A DNA stretch of 64,000 bases from contig CM051463.1 in NCBI GenBank assembly GCA_028095005.1, positions 62,286,251-62,350,250 on the forward strand, in the 5' to 3' direction. Source of the stretch: Rhynchospora pubera. Taxonomy: Eukaryota; Streptophyta; Magnoliopsida; Poales; Cyperaceae. The number at the start of each line of letters is the position of its first letter. The stretch's first letter is position 1. The translations under genes were made by a program, and so were the position numbers. Positions 1-12,838 of the stretch are shown here, one piece after another. The notes under the pieces are model-generated. The model did no database searches. It was not told the DNA's origin and saw only the letters and a program-made list of their open reading frames with translations.

Positions 1-1267
1 ATCAGTACATTTCTTTCCAATATATATATAGGCGGGCATGCAAACATTAATTAATTTTCTCTCTCTAATTTGCAAAGATTATTTATATACTTTTGATCTT
101 CTTCTTGTATTGTGTCATATTATGTTCTCCAGATTTGACAATATGAAGTTCATTTGTTTGTTTGGTTGCATTCATAATGTATTTTGTTGTCAGTGCGTGC
201 TTTGTAGTTTGCACGTCCCAAACACGCTTTTATTTATTTCTTTTTAGTAACTAGAGGCTCTTTATGGATACCAACATTTTAAGAATTAGAATGTTTCTTT
301 TCATAACACTGCTTACCTTTTGTTCTTCTGCATTAACTTCCTCACATATACATATGATTGTGCTAAAATCAATCAACACCTACAGGAATTAAAAGTTCGA
401 ATACAAAGATATGCATGTTACTTCGTGTTGTTTGAATGCATGTCTAGACTCTAGAGTCACTGGCAACAAATATCTTAGAGCTTCTTTTACTGTTACCAAC
501 AGGGAAAAGTTCCAATAAATGGATATGTTTCATCATAAAAGAGTTTGAATTAATATCTTCCTGGAAGCCTCCTTAGTCCTTACATGACAAGCTAACCTGT
601 TTACTTTATAATATTTTTTTTTGACTTGATTAATTGACTTGGTTAATATATATAGTGCCACTTTTACTTGTTTTTCTCAGAAATAAGTGAAAAAAAGTAA
701 CTGCATTACTTCATGAATCATTGAATTTTCAGTAATAAAGTGACAAATTTTCATAATAATACAAACACACAGAAACACTCACCTAATTTAACAGCAACAT
801 TATCAAATAATGTTGTTTATAAAAAAAATAAATCAATTATTCTTTATTCTCATGCTGTTAAGTAAATGCTATACAGTCATACAACAAACCTGCATAACTA
901 TAATTAATGAATGGTAAATAAAGTCATACCCTTTGTATTCATATTGTCGTCGATGGCACAGTCAATCCAAACCATTTAAGTTGTTCTCCAAAGTGTAAAA
1001 CTCTTGGAGACCATATATATATAATGATTTTTTTTTCAAATTAGAGGGCCTGAAATACTCCAATTATAGTATTTAAAAAAATATCATAATTTATAGCAAA
1101 AAATAAAAAATATATAAAATTTGGTCTCCAAGGATTTTTTTTTTAAATATGGACAACAATTTGAACTGTTCAGATTTACCATTTGAATTGTGAATTTTGA
1201 AAATGACTCTAATGTATGGGGAATGATCCATACACCTGAGCGTACTATGTCTAACTTATATATATAT
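1..1267. other. AT-rich intergenic DNA, no gene seen
   Basis: No open frame longer than about 75 codons and no recognisable protein family. The sequence is AT-rich with homopolymer runs and ends in a TA microsatellite that abuts the MITE at 1268. Confidence 0.6.
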
Positions 1268-1668
1268 GCTATGGTGCATCGCGATGTATTAAGGTTTTTG
1301 TACATCGCGACCATATTTGTCGATAGTTTTACAAATTGAAAATCTAACTAAACAAATTTAATCTATATATTGAAATCTCATTACAAACCAAATTTTATAT
1401 TTTTTAGAATTTGTTTACTATTTTTTTCGATTTTTTTAAAACCTGCCATTTTTAGAATTTCTTTATTATTAATTGGTTTCCAAAAAAGGAAAGTTTTAGA
1501 AAATTCGAAAAAAATAGTACAAAAAATTTAAAAATATAAAATTTGGTTTGTAATGAGATTTCAATATGTAGACTGGATTAGTTTAATTAGATTTTTCAAT
1601 TTATAAAACAGTTGACGGATAATGATCGCAATGTACAAAAACCTCAATACATCGCGATACACCATAGC
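1268..1668. mobile_element. MITE with palindrome-containing terminal inverted repeats (copy 1)
   Basis: The two ends are imperfect inverted repeats of about 45 bp. Both start gctatggtg and contain the palindrome tcgcga; the right end reads the same on the minus strand. The interior is AT-rich and has no coding potential. Flanking DNA is a TA repeat on both sides (atatatat), so the target duplication cannot be told from the microsatellite. The interior shares an aaatttggt...gagatttcaat segment with the element at 41137-41543, so the two belong to one diverged family. The superfamily is not certain; hAT-like or Mutator-like are the options because copy 2 has an 8-bp duplication. Confidence 0.75.
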
Positions 1669-1699
<31 letters not shown>

Positions 1700-1940
1700 T
1701 TTATATTTTGTGTTTTCAGTTTCATGATATTTTGAAATTTGACTAGTTAATTATATTTTATTATTTTGAATTAAAATTATTTATTTATAAAGACATGATT
1801 TAGCTAATAGATACTTTATTCCTCTTTCGCACTCAGGAAAATTGAATCCGTTGGTAGTTAGTCATGTATCATGTGACTTAAATTTTTACCAGTTTGGTTA
1901 GTTGTATTAATTTTTAACGAAACAAGATACCAAACTCAAA

Positions 1941-2188
1941 AGATGTCCAATATTTAAAGTATAAAAGTTCACTTAAAATTTTAGGTTTACTATTTTTAAT
2001 GAAATTTGATCTTGGTTGGACATTTGCTAAATATACATCTTTGTCATTATGCAATTAAAATAAAAAGATGTCCAATATTGAAAGTATAAAAGTTCACTTA
2101 AAATTTTAGGTTTACTATTTTTAATGAAATTTGATCTTGGTTGGACATTTGCTAAATTTACATCTTTGTCATTATGAAATTAAAATTA
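1941..2188. repeat. Tandem duplication, period 125 bp, two copies
   Basis: A block starting agatgtccaatatt at 1941 is repeated at 2066 with only a few changes and runs to about 2188. Both copies end with a catctttgtcattatg segment. There is no coding capacity. It looks like a recent local duplication. Confidence 0.85.
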
Positions 2189-5100
2189 ATTTTAGCAGTA
2201 CATAAGAGAAGACGTAACTAATTTTAGCAGTTTGCAATTAAAATTAATTTACCAATTATTTTAATTTTACGAACACATGCATTGGATCCATGTAGATAGA
2301 AAGGATGTCGATGCCACTCCTTTTTAAAAAACGTTATTAGAAAATGAATAATTATACTTATAAAATGAAAATTTTCTATATATATATTCTTTATTTGAAC
2401 CCAATAAAATAATTATGTAAACTTTCAAATTTTATAATTGATCCCCATACAATTTAGTGTATTTTTTATAATGGGAATAGTCAATATTTTCTATTACTTA
2501 ACTGAACCCCTGTTCTAAAATTTTTTTGGCTCTGTCATATTAGTCGCGTTTAAATAGCTGAAACAAAACTGATTTTTTTTTTTAAAATACAGAACTATAT
2601 AATTGCCTAAATGCATGGTCGTGAATCGGCATACAGATTGAGCTGCAAATGTATATATACCTAAATCAATGAATTTTCTTTTAGCATTTCTTGTTTGTCT
2701 CTAACTCACGTGTTCCTTTGAAAGGCTAATGAAATATGAATATTTGGAAATTAGAAATATTATTGTCAATTTTTTTTAAAAGTCAAATTAGTCTCGTTAA
2801 TTATTGGCCTGAAATTCGGGATATTTAATATCATAAAAAGTTACGAATGCCAATATGGTGTGACTGGAAACAACAACTGCTTCCAAACTAAGCAAGCTTC
2901 CCTCCGGATTTATGTTGAGTACATAAAACCCAAAGTGACAATAATGCTACATCATGGCTTCGCCGAGGCTTCATTCTCTTAAACGGGCAAGTTCATAATT
3001 GTTTGATATGGCAAGATTTCGTAAGGGTTAAGCTTTGCTTTACCATCTTTCTGTCTTTGTAGCTCAAAGTAATATATTCTACTCATCATTCATGATTTGC
3101 CTTTTGGCAATTCTCCCTGCCAATAATTATGTACTCCTCTTTCCTTTGTCCACTACTCTAGTAAAAACTGAAGTTGATATAAGGGCGATCGAAAGATCTG
3201 GAAACAATTCAAAAAAAGTTGTGATATATTTAATGAAAATGACATTATGAATTCTAAGAGTTTCGGTTGATGACAAGATAATTAAGATATTTTACATAAC
3301 CAAAATAGCATGTAAAAATTACGTACAGCACTTACTGGTCAATTATACTTGAGATGTTTCCAAACAAACAATCATAACTTTATAAAGAGGACCAAGGATT
3401 GTCGATTAGGAATACTCGAGATGACGAGATGTATAACCTATTAACCTGACAAAATGACTTCCGTAATTACAGTTTTTGGATACCAATTAAATATTAAGAT
3501 AATCAGGCATATAATATAGCACTTAAATCTTAAAGTTTAAGTGTCAAAATTCTGAAAATATATCTTTTATTTAATATTTATTTATTTTTTTGTTTTAATT
3601 TCACTTAACCAGGGAAAGAGCAAGAGAGAAATTAGTCGGTGTAAAGCCAACATTAATTTCAGCTTAAATATAATTTGCAGATTTATTTCTCATCTATGAT
3701 ATCATAGCCTATAAATTATTTATATTTAAACAACTGCATAATTAAAAATGAAAAACATATCTAAGAAGATGAAGATAATTCTATCACCTTCATTTTTCAT
3801 GCGTTCGTTCATAAATTATTATGATAAACTTAAAGACTTTCATAACAATATTGTAGAGAAATAGATATATTTATATCAATTTTGATCTTGCATTAATGAA
3901 ATTCAAGAAATTGAAAAATTCAATGTATAGATTATTCACATTTAAGAATGCGGGAGTCAAGTTTTGATAGTCAGTGTCCGTCGTTTTTCATAGAAAACAT
4001 ATTTATATATATTAGTCGTTGTTTGTATCGCACACACTGACACTGTCTCTCCAAATAAATGGTGTCTTGATCAAATAAAAAAGAAGTATTCATATTAGTA
4101 AATTCGTGCTCCTAGGCGGATTCAAACTAGGTTCAATTAATGTTGTAAATTTTGATGCACTGGAAGGAAAAATGATATAAACCGTATATATTTATCGCAA
4201 TTGGTTCTGGTATCTGAGTTTTATTATTTGAATTGCCTTATCTCAAATTAAATAGAACAAAAATTGACTTTTTATTCATTTAAATGGGACCATATAAGGA
4301 TGCTACTTTCTATTTGATGGAATACAAACTTGTAGAGATATTCTAATACACAAAAGCATCTTTTCGACTTCATGGTTACCCCAACAATCCTTTGGTGTCT
4401 TGACATTTTTTTCCCTATAAATGTTCAATTGAGTTAACTAAAATATCCCGAAATTGTGTGAAATCGTTGTCTGAAATAATTTTGGTAAATGATTGTTTCG
4501 ATGCATATCAATACGGTAACGAGATTTAATATTAAACTCATTGTGCAACACCAGCTGGATTAATTTGGATACATGCATGTTCAACATTCCTGTTTCATGG
4601 AAATCAGAACGGTAAGGAGATTTTAATTAATTAATTAAATTCTTTGCGTAGCACTAGTTGGATACCCTGCATCTCATTCTGGATAACATTTCATATTTCC
4701 TTTTGTTCCTTTTTTGACCACATTAAACTTGAAGAAAGTAACACTTTATTTCCAAGAAACATATTCTACATAGAATTTAAGAGGTTCAGAAATCTCTATT
4801 TTCATGATAAGGAAAAATCTCTTCGGACTTTCGGAGCATATGACATAATTTGAGATTTCCCCAAATTAATACCAGAACACAAATAATAAAGCAAAAAACT
4901 TGGGCTTATTTGCATAAGATGACTGCAAAAAGTTTAAAATCATTAATTCCCATAATATTAGAAATATATTATCACACCAAGTTATGAAGTGAACACATCT
5001 ACGGTGCTATAAGAAGAAGATAACCATGGCATGAAAACATGAATATATATGAAGTTGGCGTGCAGAAAAAAAAAATTAAGCTTCATATAACGAGCTATTA

Positions 5101-8100
5101 GAAAAATGTGGTGCTCTTTTTGTCTACCTCCGTAATTGTGCTTGACATCAGCAATTTAATAAAACATTAAGCTTTTAGTGAACATATATTTGAATAAAAT
5201 TTTTATCAAGTTCGTCACGTTGATGGTAAGTTAGCATTCTATCGAACCGTATTTAAAAATTTAAAAAGAATCAACTCATTTGAAAACAACCGTTGGCTAG
5301 GGTTTTGCATGGAATTATTTGTTAATAAAAATCAAATCAGTTTGTGGAAAGCATAATAAAAAAATTAATAGGAAACTAGGAACGCTAATCATTTTTTAAT
5401 TAAAGAAACAAAGATAGAACTTTAACAATAAAAAAGAGAACTCCGCATTGATTTGATATCTATCTCTTCCGATCTGTAGAAGTAACTTTGGAGCCTTCAC
5501 TCTAACCAGATGAAATTGAATCCCAAAAGCAGAGGGAATCCAATGGTGAAAGGTCGCTGAAGCGTTTGTTGATACATCTCACTCAAAGGGAAAAGGTGCA
5601 CATCTTTGGCGCCTTTGGCATATGCTTCACCTACCTAATGGAGATAGTTTCTAGGGATTGATTTCCTTTTGCGTCTGTTTTGTATATAACTTTCTGGTTT
5701 TTGCTCTTTTACCAGATTTTTGTGAGCCTCTGGAGTATCTAATACTTAACAAATTGTAGTCTAGACCACTTCAAAATCACAATTTGCCTTCTCTTAATTA
5801 TCCCTTTTTTTATTCCGATGTCGGTACCATAGCTTTTTAATATACATGGTACATTGGTACCATATCTTGGTGCTTAGTGGCTGGCAGTACTGTGCCATAG
5901 GAAGCACAGGGGTCCGACCGATGGGTCCGATGCACATCGGACCAGTTTCCAGATTCTTGTTCGATGAATGTTACAGCCATTTCCGATTCGCACCTTATAT
6001 ATCTGTTGATTTAATCTGTCCCTTAATAGGATGGCTGCAGCAGCTATCAATGACAATCTTTTCTATTTTGTATCTTATATCTCAGTACCCTTGTGTCATC
6101 ATCTTTAGTCTAGGTTTGAACCTCAAATAGGTGAATTAACAATTCTTCATTAGGAGGATTGCAAAATGAATTTTGCCCTCCATGGTTGCAATTAAAGGAT
6201 GATACAAAAATTCCCAACAAAAATATGGGACCAAATACATAGTTTTGATCTAACATAAATGTTTGTATAAAGCTCCTCGTTACAGTTCATAATTCTTTCT
6301 AAATATAATCTAGCACGCTTTGTTTGTCCAGGCCTCCAGGGTTACTCCGTCCAGTGTAGGTTTTTTGTTCTTTACATGCATGCTCTTTATAGGATACATA
6401 GTTTTCATGTCATATAGTCCCATGGGAGTAGTGCATTTATAGTTCAATAGATTTAGCTTGATCTGAAAACTTGCCACAGAAAATCAGAATTTCCAAAGAA
6501 CGGCTGATGAGATTAAATCAAAGATTATCACTCTCTGCGTGAATGGGATTGGCACAAGATAATATATTTTTTAACACTGATACTAGACGGAAGTTGCGAG
6601 ATTAGCATCTTTTTAAAAAATTAGAAAGAGATTCAAATCCGGATAAAGAAGCATCTTACTGTATGATTAGACTTGACAAATTTTAAAACGACTGATAGAC
6701 ATTGTTTAGCATATACACAAATTGAAGAAATTAAATCAAAGGGTGAGCTTAGTGTGAGATTTTATCCATCAGGCATGGGAGGCAATTTTCACGAGCGATA
6801 TTTATTCTGCGCCTTTGGAAATTCGTACATTGTACCTTTTTATTTTGTTGAAGTACCATGACAAGTGGCAAGAGGAGAGCCGTGGATCATGTTACATTGG
6901 TCAAGAGTTTTTCTACTCCTTTCTTTAAAATGGTCTCAGATTTCAGTCCGAGGGATATTATTATTCTAATACATTGTGTATTTTATAAATTAATCTCTTA
7001 CAAATTTTTGTTACTAGTAACTTTGTGAGGATCGTAAAATACTGCCCTCCGTGCCTAAAGATATTATTTTGTAACGGGTTTCATGGAAATATCCCTGGTA
7101 ACTCTCCAATTAATTTGATACTTATTTTACTTTTTTAAAAAGAGATCTTTTTATGATCTTAATTTGCCCGCATCATAGAATACACATTTAAATATGGTGT
7201 TTAATATATACTTATTTGTTATATTGATGCTCATTTATTTATTGTGTTGCTACACAGTTACATTTAAAATATAATTATTGACAAGTTTATGTTGTTTTAA
7301 TCAAGTCAGAAAAGTATTTTGATTGTTGTCGAGCAACAGCTAGTCTGAGTCTTTCAAACTTAATTTCCGAGTCATATGAGTTGCATACTTGAGTATTACG
7401 CCAATACAAATACACATGTTCATTTTTTCACCCTTGAAATGTTAACAAAAAATTCCTAGATATTTTCTATATGAATACCTAAAAGTTAAGTATAAAACTC
7501 TTAATACAAATTTTATAGTTAGGTTTATAAAAAATAAAAATCCTAAGCCATATTCCACACAAAAAGGAACAAAGAACTGTATATCCAATTAGTAGTAGAT
7601 TCAAGTAGTCAGTGAACCGATAAAAAATGATCCTATCTCTAGTAGTATGCTGCACTAAGTGTCTAAGTATATTTTTTTTTTTCTCTAATTTGTTTTGAAA
7701 GATATGATCAATAATTATCATATAATCTAGGAATTACATCTCTATCTGCATTCTCTATTCCTTATAAACACATGAATCCAAGAAGGATTACACGTTAGAT
7801 CTAGCATGTTTATGTCATTCGATCAATTTGATATGTGGTTGGATTCAATCAATATAAAGCAACAATATGTTTTGGTTTTCTGTTTAATAAGAAAACAAAA
7901 TAAATAAGATATCTACCTGTATCGCTGGTAGATTGAGCAACATATCTTTGTTGTTTAACATTAGTTTTATTTTTTCATTTGCCGAGGGTATTTTTGTTAG
8001 TAGAATAAAAACAAGGTTGTAGGACCTCTTTGTTCATATTTCATACGTCCGATCTAAAAACAAACGTCACGTCCGATTCATAGCCAATTTTACTGGGCTT

Positions 8101-8221
8101 TAAACTTAACTGTCAACAAGGATTGATCCGAATTATGCTGGGCCTTTAATCTAACCCTTGCTATATCTGATATCCAAAGAAAAGCAAAAATGATAATTGT
8201 CCATCTGAGTTTTGTCATTCC
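2189..8221. other. Long intergenic region without a recognised gene
   Basis: Six kilobases of AT-rich DNA. The open frames are short (100 codons or fewer) and none resembles a known family. A relatively GC-rich patch near 5870-6050 gives overlapping frames on both strands but no recognisable protein. Decayed transposons may be present, but no paired ends were found. Confidence 0.5.
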
Positions 8222-8815
8222 TTACCATCGTTAAACACAAAATGAACACATAAAATAGACAACATAAATATATGAAAAATCAAAGTGAACACTTACCAAT
8301 AAATAAATGTTGTCATCTCTTGTTCAGATCTTTATATGTACATTCAACTTATTTTATTAAACTTATTTGTTTATATGTGCTCACTTTGATCACTATATAT
8401 GTTCACCTTGTCAATTTTATGTGTTATTTTTTATTTAGAGATGACAAGGGATGACAAAACTACAGATGACACTAATCAATTTCCTTTGTATGATTGTATC
8501 CTTTTTTGTATGGCAAAACTACAGATGACAGTAATCAAAACTACATTTGTATGATTGTATCCTTTTTTCTTTGATACTTTTCTTTAGAAATTGATTACTG
8601 TCATCCGCGGTTTTACCATCGCTAAAAGGAAAATAAACACATAAAATAGATAAGATGAACATATATAGTGATCAAAGTGAACACATACAAACAAATAAGT
8701 TTCATAAAAATAAGTCAAATGTACATATAAAAATTTGAACAAGAGATGATATTACTTATTTATTTGTAACTGTTCATTTTAATCATCTATATGTTTATGT
8801 TCTATTTTATACGTT
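8222..8815. repeat. Long inverted repeat (foldback), arms about 200 bp
   Basis: The arm at about 8222-8435 returns in inverted orientation at about 8636-8830, with roughly 200 bp between them. Each arm carries aacacataaaatag near its outer side and gatcaaagtgaacaca inside. The spacer contains two direct copies of caaaactacagatgaca (near 8455 and 8514). No frame is coding. It is most likely a foldback MITE or two MITEs of one family in opposite orientation. Edges are approximate. Confidence 0.65.
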
Positions 8816-8946
8816 CACTTTATATTTAGCAGACTGCTCTACTCCGCGATTGGAAACACCACTTCCCGTCCAACTTGCATGTGTTAAGCATGCCGCCAGC
8901 GTTCATCCTGAGCCAGCGATGGTAGGGGTGACAAGTTGACAACTGA

Positions 8947-8955
8947 CAAAACTAC
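8947..8955. repeat. Target-site duplication of MULE 1, left copy
   Basis: The 9-bp word caaaactac stands directly left of the element and is repeated exactly at 11871-11879. Nine base pairs is the usual size for Mutator-like elements. Confidence 0.9.
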
Positions 8956-9064
8956 CCGAAATTTTGTAAAATAATATTAAAATAATATAATCCAATAAAA
9001 TTAATATCAATTTAATCAGTTTAATATAAATAGTATCGTAAGATCGGAATCCAGGATTCCGAAC
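8956..9064 (+). repeat. Left terminal inverted repeat of MULE 1
   Basis: The 109-bp repeat starts ccgaaattttgtaaaa and ends within a partial copy of the element's 25-bp palindrome (9041-9062). It pairs with 11762-11870 on the other strand. Confidence 0.9.
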
Positions 9065-9397
9065 AGTGCAGTAACAGGAAATTTTGTCGTTTTTCATGGT
9101 TTTATTGTACTTCTATTATAAAATATTAAATTAATATATGAAATTTTAATATTAAATTAATATATTATGAAATTTTAGTAATATATTTTGAAGATAAAAT
9201 ATTAATTAAATATATAAAATATATAAAATAATTTATTTTATTTTACTTTACTTCTATTTACAAAACAATATAAATTATTAATTTAATTTCACAATTTTAA
9301 TTAAAATATAATTATTAATTTACTTAAATTGTAAACAGTAAAAAGAAAAAGAAAAAATATTGATTTGATTTTGCGTGGATTCCTCTGACAAATGCTA

Positions 9398-9997
9398 AGA
9401 TCGGAATTCTAGATTCCGATCTAATTTATTTTAATTTAATTTAATTTAAATATGTAGCTATTAAATTTAATTTAACTAATTAATTTTAATTTTATTTAAC
9501 TAATTTAATTTAAGTAATTATATTTGAAAAGGATGGAATAATTTAATTTAATTTCATTTAACTAATTTAATGTAAGTAATTATATTTGAAAAAAATAATT
9601 TATTTTAGGTAATGAATTATTTTAATTAATGAATATGATAAAATTAAAATCTATTTTAATTAAAATAAATATAATATATATATTTAAATTTTAATTTATT
9701 AATTAATATAATTAAAATATTTATAATAAATATTATTAATTTAATAAAATAAATAACAGTAAAAGGGAAAAGACCAAAAACTGATTTGATTGGGCGGTGG
9801 ATTCCTGACATGCTTAGATCAGATTCCGATCTAAGCTTAGATCGGAAGCTGAGAATCCGATCTAAGCTTATATCGGAATCCAGGATTCCGATCTAAGCAA
9901 TAAGTTCGCCACACAGCGGCAAATTATTTGATTTGATATGGAATTGACGTGAACTTTTAAATCTGTTTGCTAATATCGGAATCTCAAATTCCGATCT
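9398..9997. repeat. Dispersed 25-bp palindrome, left cluster
   Basis: Near-perfect palindromes with 12-bp arms (agatcggaatcc / ggattccgatct) around one centre base. Copies lie at 9398-9422, 9816-9832 (shortened), 9839-9863, 9870-9894 and 9973-9997. The last sits just upstream of the TATA box of the internal gene. A further, incomplete copy lies in the TIR at 9041. The pattern suggests binding sites for a dimeric protein or hairpin-forming sequence; the function is inferred only. Confidence 0.8.
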
Positions 9998-10000
9998 TAT

Positions 10001-10011
10001 CACTATAAATA
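10001..10011 (+). promoter_or_regulatory. TATA box of the MULE gene
   Basis: The word ctataaata (10003-10011) lies about 65 bp before the first ATG of the MuDR-like frame at 10075 and four bases after a 25-bp palindrome. The spacing suits a plant TATA box with a short leader. Confidence 0.55.
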
Positions 10012-10074
10012 GTTGGTCGTTATCACAATCTTAATATCATCTATCTTTTCCAATTAATTCTTAGTCATATAGAA

Positions 10075-11112
10075 ATGTATTCAATTATTGTTTTTGTTAA
10101 TCAATCTCCCATTAATCCAGCAAATAATTTTCGTTTTGATGTTTTTCCACAAACAGATTATGAATCTATTAAACAAATAATTTTGTCCTCATTGGGAATT
10201 TATCAAGGTGAGTTCAATTTGAGAATTGTTTCGCGTTTCAACGTAATTATGGACGGAAGGTTTCAACAAATTATTTTGCCGGTGAACTCTCAAAATGAAT
10301 GGCGATACGTTCAACACGAGTGCTTTGAGGCAAGGCGATTTAGAAATGCTTATCGATTTACTTCCGACACAAGGTAAATTTAATTTTGAATTTAATTATG
10401 TGACATTTAATTTTGAATAATAGAATTATGTGCTTAAATATATATATTTATATTAATATTAACTATGAAAATAATAATTATAGAATAATAATTAAAATCA
10501 TATTAAAATCATATTAACTATAGAATAATAATAACTATGAAAATGCGATTTATAAATAATAATTAAAATCATATTGAAAATCATATTTTATTAATATTAA
10601 CTATGCATAAAAACATAAATAAGAACAATTTCTAGAAATGGCTTTTAATAAGTAATATTTAATATCGTTATTAACTACGTTTTTGTATGTGATTACTACA
10701 ATATTAACTACGTTATTATTTAACTACAATTTTTGTATGTGATTATATTTATAACACATTTTTTTTATTATAATTAGGTGGTTATTATAATTATAATTAT
10801 AATGAACAACAAAATTATGAGGAAGAAGAACACCAACAACCAAATGCAACCAATCAAGAAGAAGAGAATGAAACCATTACATTAGATTGGGATCCTTGGG
10901 ACCCTAACAGTATAGATCCTCGTGATAGTACACTTCAGGAAGAAGAAGGTACATACTACGAGTCTTACACCGGTCAAGGCACTTGGGTACATGGTGGTAG
11001 TAGTAGGCAAGAACATGGTGGTAGTAGTAGGCAAGAACATGATGTGAAAAATAATTGTAATATTCGTAATACTAAGTTGAATCGAGAGCTGTTTTTTCAG
11101 TTGAAAGTGTGA
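10075..11112 (+). pseudogene. MuDR-like transposase gene, N-terminal relic
   Basis: Exon 1 (10075-10373) encodes about 100 residues starting MYSIIVFVNQSP, similar to the N-terminal region that precedes the transposase core in plant MuDR proteins. It ends at a GT donor. The next open stretch (about 10778-11112) is acidic and Gln/Asn-rich, with WDPWDP and a doubled GGSSRQEH repeat, then stops at 11110. With the obvious donor and acceptor the two exons do not join in frame; the joined reading meets a stop within a few codons. The catalytic core and zinc finger are absent. It is best read as a truncated, frame-broken gene inside MULE 1. Family assignment rests on overall resemblance and the MULE context. 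Confidence 0.65.
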
Positions 11113-11702
11113 CTATCTTGGTCCTTTGTTATTTTTATTTTGAACAAATGGTACGCCTAAAAATTTTGAAATTTAAGTTTAGGAAAATAGGTCCGCCAAT
11201 TAACAGCTCAGTATTTTTGATAAAATTTTTCATAGCGTATTTCCTATTTTTCTAGCGCCAAACTATTCGAATCCGGAGCTGTTTTTTCAGTTCTAATTTT
11301 TCTCATATTTAATTATCAAAATCTTAATTATTAAAAGCAAAAAAAAAATTAATTAATTAATTACACATAAATTTTCATATGAATTTTTCTTATTTTTCCG
11401 TATTGTTAAAATAATTTTACAATTTATTATCTATTTTTCTAATTAATTAAGTAGTTAATAAACAAATAAAAAGACAAAAAAAAATCTAATATAATTAATA
11501 AATTACATATAATTTTAAATTTTATTTTTCCTCATTTTTTCCGATTTTTTAAATATTTTTTCAATATTTTCTCTATTTTTTATTTAATTAACTAAATTAA
11601 AAACTAATAAACTAAATAAATAAATAATAAAATAAAAAAAATTAAACTTACTGTGCTCGCGCGCGGAAAGGAGGTCCGGAGCAGAGTTAGATCGTAAACG
11701 TT

Positions 11703-11785
11703 AGATCGGAATCCAGGATTCCCATCTGACGTTAGATCGGAATCCCAGAATCCGATCTAACGTTCGGAATCCCGGATTCCGATCT
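11703..11785. repeat. Dispersed 25-bp palindrome, right cluster
   Basis: Three copies at 11703-11727, 11734-11758 and 11761-11785; the first two start 31 bp apart and the last runs into the right TIR. They have the same arms as the left cluster with scattered substitutions. Confidence 0.8.
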
Positions 11786-11870
11786 TGCGATACTACTTAT
11801 ATTAAACTGATTAAATTGATATTAATTTTAATGGATTATATTATTTTAATATTATTTTACAAAATTTCGG
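11762..11870 (-). repeat. Right terminal inverted repeat of MULE 1
   Basis: Inverted partner of 8956-9064, ending acaaaatttcgg next to the duplicated target word caaaactac at 11871-11879. Confidence 0.9.
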
Positions 11871-12838
11871 CAAAACTACATATATACAATACAAGCAACT
11901 GCACGATGATAACAATGTGGGCTGTTGTTTGACGTAATTTGGGCTTTACATAAATAGGACAATGTCCTGATAGTTGCTACAATTGTCAAGCCCATTGCCC
12001 ACACCAAAATTAAGCTGCGATATCTGCAATACTGCATTGATTCAATGCATGTCAGAGCGAAATTGATCACGGGACAATTACGGATATCCTAGATGCCATC
12101 CTCTGAGAGATGACATCCTGCCATCCTATGAGCTCTCACGTGCTAGAGTATGTAAGGTCCATCTACATATTTAGTCACGTGAATCTCACCTGATTAAAAA
12201 TTCTTTCCGTAAAATTTTCATTTCTCTTTCGATCAGATCTAAAAATCAAATCCCTCTCTCTCCACGGAGTTTCTATCTCTAGATCTTCGCTCTACGGATC
12301 AAAGATGAAAATCAAACCCCTCTCTTTTTCTACGGAGCTTCTCTACCACTGCTGGCGCGCTCTCTTCCTCTTTCTATCAGATGAGTCTATCTTATCTAAT
12401 CTAGATCAAATTAGATCACAAAATCATCGTCGTTTTCGTATTTTTCAATTCTGATGTTTAATTTATGGCTTTGGTGTTTTTATTTCTCGATCAGATTTCA
12501 AGTATTTATGCAACGTATTTTCCATCAATTCTTCATCAAGTAGTTTATCTCTATATTGATTAGATTAGAATAGATCACAAAATTCAAATCTCTCTCTATC
12601 GCTGAGATTGATTTTTTGTAGCCTAATCTATGATTTTTTGTAATCAGATCGACAACTTCATTCATTATAGATCAAAAAGGATAAGGGAGTAAATAATATC
12701 TAACAATGGAGTACATATTTTTTTGTATCTATGTAGATAGTTTTGTAAGTGTTATGTAATAAGGAAGTAAAATTTGTTATTGAAAGGAGTACATAATATA
12801 TATATAAATTTTATATATTATCTTTTAAAATTTTTCAG

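Larger units (their letters stand above)
8956..11870. mobile_element. Mutator-like element (MULE) with 109-bp TIRs
   Basis: The element is 2915 bp long, bounded by the perfect 9-bp duplication caaaactac. Its terminal inverted repeats (8956-9064 and 11762-11870) match over about 109 bp with only a few differences; both start ccgaaattttgtaaaata. Inside lie a relic of a MuDR-type protein gene (10075-11112), a TATA box and several copies of a 25-bp palindrome. There is no transposase catalytic region, so it is non-autonomous. Long TIRs plus a 9-bp duplication are diagnostic of the MULE superfamily. The good TIR match suggests a fairly recent insertion. Confidence 0.92.

Noticed and set aside
5846..6130. 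94-codon plus frame and 60-codon minus frame
   Set aside because: Overlap each other in a slightly GC-rich patch and show no recognisable motif.
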